This document shows, piece by piece, positions 1 to 6,077 of a stretch of DNA of 9,675 nucleotides. The translations under genes were made by a program, and so were the position numbers. Each line of letters starts with the position of its first letter. Positions within the stretch are counted from its first letter, which is position 1. The DNA comes from Rhodospirillaceae bacterium (lineage in GTDB: Bacteria > Pseudomonadota > Alphaproteobacteria > Thalassobaculales > Thalassobaculaceae), in contig PCAV01000014.1 in assembly GCA_002730675.1 (NCBI GenBank), positions 2,453 through 12,127 of the forward strand, read 5' to 3'. Below the pieces are notes generated by a model that worked only from the letters and a program-made list of their open reading frames with translations, was not told where the DNA came from and made no database searches.

Positions 1-2
1 GA

Positions 3-1070
3 GAATTTGAAATTGTATCGAGTAAAACCAGTTTTGATTTCAGAGATAATGATGAGGATACTTCATCATTTGCCTCTACGCATGACCTGGATTTCATTAT
101 TTCGGGTGGAATAAGGTCTTCCGGTAAACGTGTCAGAATATCTTTAGAATTAAGTGAAGTCGAGAGCGGTAAAGCTGTTTGGAGAGATAGGTACGACAGG
201 GTGATAGAAGATATTTTCGATCTACAGGACGAGATAGTCCGTACAATTACAATATCTCTGTTAGGAGAAATAGAAATTTCTAGTCTACAGAGAGCTAAAC
301 GCAAGGCCACTGAAAATATATCGTCTTACGAATACTTATTACGTGGCAAGGAATTGCACCATAGGTTTGATAAAGATGCGAATGCACAAGCCTTAGAATT
401 TTTTGATAAAGCGATACAGGCAGACCCATCAAATGCACAAGCTTATGCGTGGAAAGCCTGTACCCTTGGACAGGGAGCCTTCCGAGGCTTTATAGAAGGG
501 GACGCCAACGACATAATAAATCAGGGAATGGAAAATATTTCCAAAGCATTGGAAGTTAATGAGAATGACTTTGAATGCCATAGAATGCTGTCTGCTGTCT
601 ATCTGAGCCGGCACGAGTATCAATTAGCGGAGGAACACGGCCGAAGAGCTCACGATATGAACCCGAATGACCCTCGTGTTCTTGCCGGATATGGTGAAGT
701 TTTAGCAAGGGTTGGTAAGGCGGATGAAGCTGTTGAACTGCTTGAGAAAGCGCTTTCTCTTGATCCCGTTCCGCAGGGCCAAATAAACTCCGATAATCGA
801 TATACCGACTTGACCCTCGCATACTTTTATTCGGAAAACTTTGAGAAATGCATCGAAATTGGAAACAAGGTCGAACATATCAATTTTCAATCTTGGGCAT
901 TAGTTAACTTTTCAAAGAGTAAGCTCGATACTTTCGACAAGGAAGATTGTTATTTGAAAAAGGGATTAAAGGAATTTAAGGAAGATAGTTGGGAGCCAAA
1001 AGTAGATCGACTCCACTTGCCGGATGAAAAAACGCAATCTGAGCTATTAAATTTTCTAAATAGTTTGTGA
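3..1070 (+). CDS. TolB-like/TPR protein, C-terminal part (probable class III adenylate cyclase-type protein), 5' truncated
   Basis: The reading frame is open from the left edge (first full codon at base 3) to TGA, giving 355 residues; the true start lies outside the window. A GTG at 201 is an internal Val codon, not the start, because homologous sequence continues upstream of it. Residues about 29-85 carry the end of a TolB-like domain, with signature pieces such as LDFIISGGIR, GKRVRISLEL and DIFDLQDEIV. A helical region with TPR-like repeats follows from about residue 115 to 290, with typical A..DP.N spacing (for example AIQADPSNAQAY and ALSLDP). In alphaproteobacteria this TolB-like plus TPR arrangement usually sits behind an N-terminal class III adenylate/guanylate cyclase domain or a DNA-binding domain; neither is visible here, so catalytic activity is inference. 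The TPRs probably mediate protein contacts. The next gene lies 122 bp downstream on the same strand. Confidence 0.85.
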   Translation, partial: EFEIVSSKTSFDFRDNDEDTSSFASTHDLDFIISGGIRSSGKRVRISLELSEVESGKAVWRDRYDRVIEDIFDLQDEIVRTITISLLGEIEISSLQRAKRKATENISSYEYLLRGKELHHRFDKDANAQALEFFDKAIQADPSNAQAYAWKACTLGQGAFRGFIEGDANDIINQGMENISKALEVNENDFECHRMLSAVYLSRHEYQLAEEHGRRAHDMNPNDPRVLAGYGEVLARVGKADEAVELLEKALSLDPVPQGQINSDNRYTDLTLAYFYSENFEKCIEIGNKVEHINFQSWALVNFSKSKLDTFDKEDCYLKKGLKEFKEDSWEPKVDRLHLPDEKTQSELLNFLNSL

Positions 1071-1192
1071 GATCTCTGTACCTAAAAATGGCGTTTTTCT
1101 CATAAGTTTGGGACAACACAGAATACGCTTAGCAGATAAAATGGCGACTCTGTTACAAGTTTTGTATATAAAAAAAATTAGGGAGCAAGAGA

Positions 1193-1954
1193 GTGCGATT
1201 ATCTGGAAAAGTTGCCGTTATCACTGGTGCGGGTGCGGGGATCGCTGAAGCGTCAGTAGAAATATTTGTGCGCGAAGGTGCCCGTGTAGTTGTTGCCGAA
1301 ATTGACGAACATAAAGGGGCAGAGGTCGCAGCCAGAATTGGTGAGCCTGCTATTTTCGTTCACACAGATGTCACAAATGAGAGTAGTGTAGAACAACTAA
1401 TGCAGCAGTCGATGGCGAAATTTGGGCGTATAGATATTTTATTTAGCTGTGCAGGCGGATCGGTCGTTAATGATTCAGTCGTTACCGAAGTAGATATGGA
1501 CGTTTGGCAAAAAACAATACCACTCGATCTAATGGGACCATTTCTATGCGCTCGCCATGCGATACCTCACATAATAGCTAGCGGCGGTGGCAGTGTTATA
1601 AATGTTTCGTCGGTAGTAGCGTTGAGAGGAAATCACCCGGCTCATGTTTATTCAGCGGCGAAGGGTGGGCTAATTTCCTTCACGCGTAGTTTAGCTGGGG
1701 CTTATTCCGCAGATGGCGTGAGAGCAAATGTTATATGCCCCGGTATGATTGCGACCGACCGAATTAAAAGTCGTTATAGCAATAGACCTAAGTCAAATAG
1801 ACGGGCTGCAACTGTTTCAACATATGGGAGTTATGAGTTTGGGGCAGGCGAACCAGTTGACATTGCAAACATCGCACTCTTTCTTGCGTCGGATGAGTCT
1901 AAAATGATCAACGGCGCTACTATCCCAGCGGATGGGGGTATCTCTGCATATTGA
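1193..1954 (+). CDS. SDR family NAD(P)-dependent oxidoreductase with atypical active-site positions
   Basis: A 253-residue classical-length short-chain dehydrogenase, predicted to be a cytoplasmic NAD(P)(H)-dependent alcohol/ketone oxidoreductase of unknown substrate. The Rossmann nucleotide loop is TGAGAGIA at residues 11-18, where the usual last Gly of TGxxxGIG is Ala18. The NNAG element reads SCAG at 85-88. Ser140, Tyr153 and Lys157 (YSAAK) supply the catalytic triad with the normal 13- and 4-residue spacing. The position normally held by the tetrad Asn (NLxGxF) is Asp112 in LDLMGPF. PG at 183-184 and the terminal DGG are conserved. The cofactor loop is followed by AEID near residue 38, where an acidic residue after beta-2 tends to favour NAD over NADP (family knowledge). 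The start is GTG with AGGGAG at 1180-1185, a 7-nt spacing. It could be a variant-active-site enzyme rather than a standard dehydrogenase. Confidence 0.92.
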   Translation: MRLSGKVAVITGAGAGIAEASVEIFVREGARVVVAEIDEHKGAEVAARIGEPAIFVHTDVTNESSVEQLMQQSMAKFGRIDILFSCAGGSVVNDSVVTEVDMDVWQKTIPLDLMGPFLCARHAIPHIIASGGGSVINVSSVVALRGNHPAHVYSAAKGGLISFTRSLAGAYSADGVRANVICPGMIATDRIKSRYSNRPKSNRRAATVSTYGSYEFGAGEPVDIANIALFLASDESKMINGATIPADGGISAY

Positions 1955-2037
1955 TTTTCTGATTATTTACGGACTGTAAGAAGGAGAAATCCTAAGCTCT
2001 ATCAAATGATGGTTTTAAGAAAGGTTTTTGTTATATA

Positions 2038-2053
2038 AAGATAACATTATCTT
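2038..2053. repeat. AT-rich inverted repeat in a convergent intergenic gap
   Basis: Perfect 7-bp arms AAGATAA / TTATCTT separated by CA, in the 133-bp gap between the converging first SDR and the crotonase. The stem has only one G-C pair and no clear U-run follows on either strand, so it is a poor intrinsic terminator. It may be a weak bidirectional 3' structure or chance in AT-rich DNA. Confidence 0.3.
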
Positions 2054-2087
2054 CAAATATAGGGCAGGACCGAACCATCCAAATTTT

Positions 2088-2900
2088 CTAGTTTGATTGT
2101 TTTGGGAAATCATCCAAAGATGGCATATTGTACCGATCTTCTGGTCGGAGCCAGCCATTGAAATTTGGTTGTCGTTTTTCTGCAAACGCAGCACGTGACT
2201 CCATACGATCGCTCAAGTCTCCATGTTGATGTAAAGCCTCGGCTAGCAGATCCTGCTGCTTTGTCGTATTAGGACGCATTTGGCGCATCATGTGCACAGT
2301 GTTAACTCTTGCGGCTGGGGGAAGCGTTAACAAATGTTCTGCCATTTCTAATGCTGTAGGGATCAGTTTCTCAGGTTCAACAACTCTATTTAAAAAACCT
2401 AATTCATAAAACCGTTTGGCTGTAAAACGGAATCCCAATGCCATCTCCATAGCGATCGGGTAGGGTAAATTAGCAATCGTTCCATGGTTGTAGCCACCCA
2501 GTAGCCATCGTTTTGCTTCCGAAACTTCAAAGATCGCTTTACTGGATGCTACTCTAAGGTCTGTTCGTTCAACCAACATAAACCCGCCACCCATGGCATA
2601 CCCATTAATGGCACCGATCACGGGTTTTTCTAATTCCATAGACATAAATGGATCTTCAATTGAGATTTCTTTTGCTCCAGGAGCTCCATCCTCCAGCGAC
2701 TCTTTCATGTCCTCACCCGCGCAAAATCCCCGCCCTATCCCTGTAAATATCGCCACTTCTAAGTTGGGATCTTTGCGAAATAATGTCCATTGCTCAGCAA
2801 GAGCTTCCATCAATTCTCGGCCCATCGCATTCAATCGTTCAGGTCGATTCATCCTTATAATGAAAATTTGTCCGCGCCGTTCTGTTTCAACCACAGCCAT
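2088..2900 (-). CDS. Enoyl-CoA hydratase/isomerase (crotonase) family protein
   Basis: A 270-residue crotonase-fold protein, expected to act on an acyl-CoA thioester in the cytoplasm; the exact reaction is unknown. Family signatures in order are MNRPERLNAM (17-26), the CoA oxyanion-hole segment GRGFCAGEDM (56-65), the second oxyanion loop GAINGYAMGGG (96-106), FEVSEAKR (124-131) and a C-terminal helical trimerisation region. In hydratases such as rat mitochondrial ECH two glutamates act as acid/base: one in GGGxEL, one in PE(I/V). Here the first is Met108 (GGGFML), while the second is kept as Glu128. The usual P-G-x-G-G after it reads LLGGYNHG. Standard hydration is therefore doubtful; isomerase, dehydratase or other crotonase chemistry is possible. 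ATG start with AAAGGGAT at 2907-2914 (reverse strand), 6 nt from the start codon. It is divergent from the TfdA-like dioxygenase, and a sigma70-like promoter lies in the gap. Confidence 0.92.
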   Translation of the reverse strand: MAVVETERRGQIFIIRMNRPERLNAMGRELMEALAEQWTLFRKDPNLEVAIFTGIGRGFCAGEDMKESLEDGAPGAKEISIEDPFMSMELEKPVIGAINGYAMGGGFMLVERTDLRVASSKAIFEVSEAKRWLLGGYNHGTIANLPYPIAMEMALGFRFTAKRFYELGFLNRVVEPEKLIPTALEMAEHLLTLPPAARVNTVHMMRQMRPNTTKQQDLLAEALHQHGDLSDRMESRAAFAEKRQPNFNGWLRPEDRYNMPSLDDFPKQSN

Positions 2901-2951
2901 AATTTTATCCCTTTAAATGAAAATATTCGCAACGAATTCATGATTCTATGT

Positions 2952-2979
2952 ATTATAAACGCTGGCAATATTATGTAAA
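2952..2979 (-). promoter_or_regulatory. Predicted sigma70-like promoter for the crotonase gene
   Basis: On the reverse strand a -35 box TTTACA (2974-2979, 5/6 match) and a consensus -10 box TATAAT (2952-2957) are separated by 16 bp. Transcription would begin near 2945, giving a leader of about 45 nt that contains the AAAGGGAT ribosome site. The promoter lies inside the 97-bp divergent region shared with the dioxygenase, so a regulator binding here could affect both genes. The forward strand has TATTAT boxes at 2951-2956 and 2969-2974 but no good matching -35. Confidence 0.5.
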
Positions 2980-2997
2980 AAAAATATTGGAAAAAAA

Positions 2998-3861
2998 ATG
3001 TCGTCTACTGAACTCAAGCAACTTCATAAAGATTTTGGTTTAATGGTTACGGGGGTATCGTTGAAAGATGATCTCAGTAACAATGAAGTGCTTCAAATAA
3101 AAGAATGGATAGACAATTATTCCTTAGTTGTTTTCCCTAGCCAGCATCTAAATGACCAGTCTCATTTGGAATTTACGAAAAAGTTAGGCGAACCTGAACC
3201 AAATCACGTTTCTTTGGGAAGAGACGGCGTGGTTAACTATTTTGGAACCATTGGAAATGTACAACCAGACGGTAGTGTCGCAGGCAATAGTCACAAACAA
3301 ACGCGTTTTTTGACAGGGAATAATATGTGGCATTCAGACTCTTCTTTTCGCAAAGTTCCGAGTTTTGTATCAATAATGTCAGTTTATGAGGTGCCGGAGC
3401 ACGGCGGTGACACGGAGTATGTAAGTGCTCGGGCTGCTTATTCGAGGCTGTCTAGTGAAGTTCGAGAATTGATTGAGCCTCTGGAAGTAATCCACGATTA
3501 TGTTTTTTCTCGATCAAAAGTCGCAGATGTAGACCCGGCACACGCCGCCTCACTTCCTCCCGTTCATCAGAAGCTCGTTAGAAAGAACCCAGCCAATAAG
3601 CAAAAGAACTACTATATTGGATCTCATGCGAAATCCATAGCGGGTTGGGCAGAAGATGCGGGAAGGGAACTTTTGGATGATCTTCTGGTAAAAGCAACAC
3701 AGCCAGAATGCATTTACACCCACGAGTGGCAACCCGGCGATTTAGTGATTTGGGACAACCGGTGTCTCCTCCATCGTGGTACGGGTTACGATGCAGACAA
3801 ATACAGACGCTTGATGCGACAGACGAGGGTGCGTGGTACTGGTCCTACGCTCGACGAATAA
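2998..3861 (+). CDS. TfdA-like TauD/TfdA family 2-oxoglutarate- and Fe(II)-dependent dioxygenase
   Basis: A 287-residue non-haem iron dioxygenase that should couple oxidative decarboxylation of 2-oxoglutarate to hydroxylation (or ether cleavage) of a small substrate. The iron triad is His112 and Asp114 in MWHSDSSF plus His259 in WDNRCLLHRG; Arg270, 11 residues after the last His, fits the 2-oxoglutarate carboxylate anchor. GGDTEYV at 136-142 supplies the conserved Thr139 of the family. Length, the WHSDSSF and GGDTE segments, PPV..KLVR, YIGSHA and GDLVIWDNRCLLHRG all resemble 2,4-dichlorophenoxyacetate dioxygenase (TfdA) more than taurine dioxygenase, from memory of those proteins. The native substrate cannot be named, and no other chlorophenoxy-pathway gene is visible. 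ATG start with only a weak GGA at 2989-2991. It is divergent from the crotonase and converges on the cupin gene, with 22 bp between stops. Confidence 0.93.
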   Translation: MSSTELKQLHKDFGLMVTGVSLKDDLSNNEVLQIKEWIDNYSLVVFPSQHLNDQSHLEFTKKLGEPEPNHVSLGRDGVVNYFGTIGNVQPDGSVAGNSHKQTRFLTGNNMWHSDSSFRKVPSFVSIMSVYEVPEHGGDTEYVSARAAYSRLSSEVRELIEPLEVIHDYVFSRSKVADVDPAHAASLPPVHQKLVRKNPANKQKNYYIGSHAKSIAGWAEDAGRELLDDLLVKATQPECIYTHEWQPGDLVIWDNRCLLHRGTGYDADKYRRLMRQTRVRGTGPTLDE

Positions 3862-3894
3862 CGCCAGGTTGTGTTTCCTTAATTTAATCTGGCG
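3862..3894 (+). repeat. Inverted repeat/stem-loop directly after the dioxygenase stop codon
   Basis: The arms CGCCAG (3862-3867) and CTGGCG (3889-3894) are perfect. In forward-strand RNA the stem extends inward with G-U, U-A, U-A and G-U pairs to about 10 bp, leaving a 13-nt loop. It starts at the base after the dioxygenase TAA and overlaps the last codons of the converging cupin gene. No U-tract follows, so it is not a textbook intrinsic terminator; it could stabilise the mRNA 3' end or limit read-through. On the reverse strand the G-U pairs become C-A mismatches, leaving only the 6-bp core. Confidence 0.35.
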
Positions 3895-4393
3895 CCACCA
3901 TGTAAGTATCACGGGTAACATTATCCATATTAATTCCCTCCACGCGGATTAATTTGGTGGCATCTCTTCGGTAAGGTGAATGTAAATCGCCAATCCTGTA
4001 GGCATAGGCCATTCCAGGTTCCAGGGTGTATGTCTTAACTTTTTCTACCAATCCGGGCTCATCCGAAGTTGGCTTCTTGAGACATTTCCAGTCTGTCATT
4101 TCTGTTTTCCCAGCAGCTTGTCCATATACTGCCCAACTGGGGCCATGGTCGTGAGGAGGACTGCCACGCTCACCAGTGTGGACATGGGCTATTATACAAA
4201 ATCCCAAATTAGGGTCTTCATATAATATTTTCCGCGCTTCATTATTTTCCGGCCCTAGATGTTGTGATATAAAATCTTCGTCGTTGCAGGCTTTCGACAC
4301 GGCCTGCCTCACCTTTTCTAAACCGTCGTCCGCGGGATTTGCTTTTAAAGCTTCGCGACAGTCGTCAGCAAATTGGTTTAGCGTATAGCTCAT
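3884..4393 (-). CDS. Cupin-fold metal-binding protein, cysteine-dioxygenase-like
   Basis: A 169-residue protein resembling the predicted metal-dependent double-stranded beta-helix enzymes that are distant relatives of cysteine dioxygenase. The metal site is visible as PHDHG (His81, His83) and His138 in GDLHSPYR, the three-His arrangement used by thiol dioxygenases, with 54 residues between the second and third His, close to the spacing in cysteine dioxygenase. The N-terminal 60 residues are predicted helical; the core begins near GFCIIAHVH. A mononuclear Fe(II) oxygenase role on a small thiol or acid is inference; the substrate is unknown. ATG start, with AAAGG at 4401-4405 in reverse orientation, 7 nt from the start. 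It lies 81 bp downstream of the helicase on the same strand, so read-through is possible. Its stop region overlaps the stem-loop following the dioxygenase gene. Confidence 0.8.
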   Translation of the reverse strand: MSYTLNQFADDCREALKANPADDGLEKVRQAVSKACNDEDFISQHLGPENNEARKILYEDPNLGFCIIAHVHTGERGSPPHDHGPSWAVYGQAAGKTEMTDWKCLKKPTSDEPGLVEKVKTYTLEPGMAYAYRIGDLHSPYRRDATKLIRVEGINMDNVTRDTYMVAPD

Positions 4394-4474
4394 CTCAATA
4401 CCTTTCTCCGTTCGACTTGGGTGGTCGTCTTAGACTTTCCCTTAAGTTTGGTAGGAAGAGTATATAAAAAAAAA

Positions 4475-5704
4475 TTAAAAGTTAACTATTTTTTTGGAAG
4501 ACCTTTTCCGTTTCTTCCTTTTATTTTTGCTATTTCTTCCAAATCTTTCGGCAGTCTCCGAGTGAGGTCTCTCACCTTCAAGAATTTCGAGCTTTGTTTT
4601 TATAAGATGTTCAATTTTTGTTAAATGAGGAATTTCGCTTTTATCACATAATGAAAGCGCAGAACCTGATGCGCCAGCTCTTGCTGTTCTACCGATCCTG
4701 TGGACATAATCCTCAGGTACCATTGGCAGCTCGTAATTTATCACATGTGTCACGTCATCGACGTCTATTCCGCGGGATGCTATATCAGTTGCGACTAAAA
4801 CGGTGACTTTCCCAGACTTAAATAACCCTAGGGCCTTTTGTCTAGCGGACTGTGATTTATCTCCATGAAGGGACTCGCTTTTGATACCAGACTTAGTAAG
4901 TTGTTCTGCAAGTTTTCCTGCCTTGTGCTTCGTTCTTGTGAAGATAATGACTCGATCAAACGTCGCCTCCTGCAGAATTTTTGCGAGGCAACTCCTTTTT
5001 TTCTCTCGATCTATGAATATAACTTTTTGTTCAACCGTTTTGACAGGGGTAGCAGTTGGCGCAACAGATACCTCTCTGGGGTTATGTAAAATTTTATTAG
5101 CTAAACGGATAACTCCTGGCGGCATGGTAGCGGAAAATAAAAGTGTTTGCCTTTCAGTAGGCAGTAGAGATGTAATTTTCTGAACGTCTTGTATGAATCC
5201 CATATCTAACATTCTGTCGGCTTCATCGAGAACAAAATATTTTACAAAATCAAGTCGTATATGTTTTTGGTTAAAGAGATCTAATAGACGTCCCGGGGTC
5301 GCAACTAAAATATCTACTCCACGCCTCATGGCCGTGACTTGTGCATTCTGTCCAACACCTCCAAAGACAACGGTGTGTCTTAAAGGAACATCTTGTCCGT
5401 ACGCCTTTATTGCGTCACCTATTTGCACCGCTAGTTCGCGTGTCGGTGCAAGTATTAGAGCACGGGTAGATTTCGCCACCGGCCTCTTTTCGTCTAGGCT
5501 TAAGTGATGAAGAATTGGAAGGCCAAATGCTGCTGTTTTTCCTGTGCCCGTTTGTGCAATTCCCAAAAGGTCGTTTCGTTCAATAAGGAGTGGGATCGCT
5601 TGCTCTTGTATTGGTGTAGGAAAAGCATATTGCTGTTTTTTTAATGTCTGAACAATGCGTTCAGTCAGTCCAAGGCAATTAAAGGTTGTTTTGTGCACCA
5701 GCAT
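4475..5704 (-). CDS. rhlE: DEAD-box ATP-dependent RNA helicase, RhlE type
   Basis: A 409-residue cytoplasmic RNA helicase that unwinds short RNA duplexes, typically in ribosome assembly or RNA turnover and often important in the cold. All core motifs are present: Q motif region FPTPIQEQAIP (28-38), motif I AQTGTGKT (50-57), PTREL (87-91), TPGR (136-139), DEAD (160-163), SAT (191-193), VLVATDIASRGID (302-314) and HRIGRTAR (335-342). FTRTKH and HGDKSQSAR in the second RecA domain are typical of the RhlE subgroup rather than DbpA, SrmB or CsdA. The tail (about 384-409) is short and very Lys/Arg-rich, suited to unspecific RNA binding. The ATG at 5704 fits the family N-terminus (LGL about ten residues in), though the ribosome site is weak (AGAAAG). 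A candidate promoter TTGAGA (5750-5755), 16 bp, GATAAA (5728-5733) lies upstream on the reverse strand. The gene ends in an A/T-rich tract before the cupin gene. Confidence 0.95.
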   Translation of the reverse strand: MLVHKTTFNCLGLTERIVQTLKKQQYAFPTPIQEQAIPLLIERNDLLGIAQTGTGKTAAFGLPILHHLSLDEKRPVAKSTRALILAPTRELAVQIGDAIKAYGQDVPLRHTVVFGGVGQNAQVTAMRRGVDILVATPGRLLDLFNQKHIRLDFVKYFVLDEADRMLDMGFIQDVQKITSLLPTERQTLLFSATMPPGVIRLANKILHNPREVSVAPTATPVKTVEQKVIFIDREKKRSCLAKILQEATFDRVIIFTRTKHKAGKLAEQLTKSGIKSESLHGDKSQSARQKALGLFKSGKVTVLVATDIASRGIDVDDVTHVINYELPMVPEDYVHRIGRTARAGASGSALSLCDKSEIPHLTKIEHLIKTKLEILEGERPHSETAERFGRNSKNKRKKRKRSSKKIVNF

Positions 5705-6077
5705 GCTTTCTAAAGAGTTTGACGTTTTTTATCTTTTTTTATTTGTCATTCTCAAGATAAATTTGGATTTAGACCAAACCGCATCTATCGTTTGACGAGC
5801 GACTGGTCGGGCAATTTTCTCGCATTTTTCGGTACATAACACATTTCTCTAGTAGATAGTCAAATGAAAACGGGAGGCGAGTTCAGCAACCAAAATCCTA
5901 GTGCACTAGCCATGACTAAGTGAGATGACGATATTTTGTAATATTTCTGGCAATTAAATTGGGCATTTAGTATATTTCTGTGATAGCGAATAGCGCTCTT
6001 CTCGAAAGTGGAATTATTTTGAGGTTAGTAGATGTTGTTAGGTGAACCCTGCCGGGATAAATCAGAGGGACATCGCT
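5705..6077. other. Gene-free intergenic region between the helicase and the amidohydrolase
   Basis: About 370 bp between divergently transcribed genes, with no convincing coding sequence. It holds a weak reverse-strand promoter candidate for the helicase (5728-5755), a perfect 12-bp palindrome CTAGTGCACTAG at 5898-5909, and a weak forward promoter candidate for the amidohydrolase: CTGGCA (5947-5952), 18 bp, TATATT (5971-5976). I see no tRNA-like fold or riboswitch that I can name. The helicase side is long enough to carry a structured, cold-responsive leader, as some RNA helicase genes have, but I cannot demonstrate one. Confidence 0.5.
5898..5909. repeat. 12-bp perfect palindrome, possible operator
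   Basis: CTAGTGCACTAG is its own reverse complement and sits in the divergent helicase/amidohydrolase region, about 40 bp upstream of the candidate forward -35 box. A site of this shape could bind a dimeric regulator, but a 12-bp palindrome is expected a couple of times by chance in 10 kb, so this is only a candidate. There is no second copy nearby. Confidence 0.25.

Noticed and set aside
1085..1146. Direct repeat AAAATGGCG at 1085-1093 and 1138-1146 upstream of the first SDR
   Set aside because: Only nine bases and two copies, not placed symmetrically around a clear promoter; could easily be chance.
4459..4486. Promoter-like TTAACT and TATACT, with a nine-base A/T run, between the helicase and cupin genes
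   Set aside because: The spacer is only 15 bp and the sequence is simple AT-rich DNA; the T-run lacks a GC stem, so a terminator is not supported either.
4881..5507. Forward-strand open frames inside the helicase gene
   Set aside because: They lie antisense to a complete DEAD-box helicase with every motif intact, and their translations show no recognisable domain.
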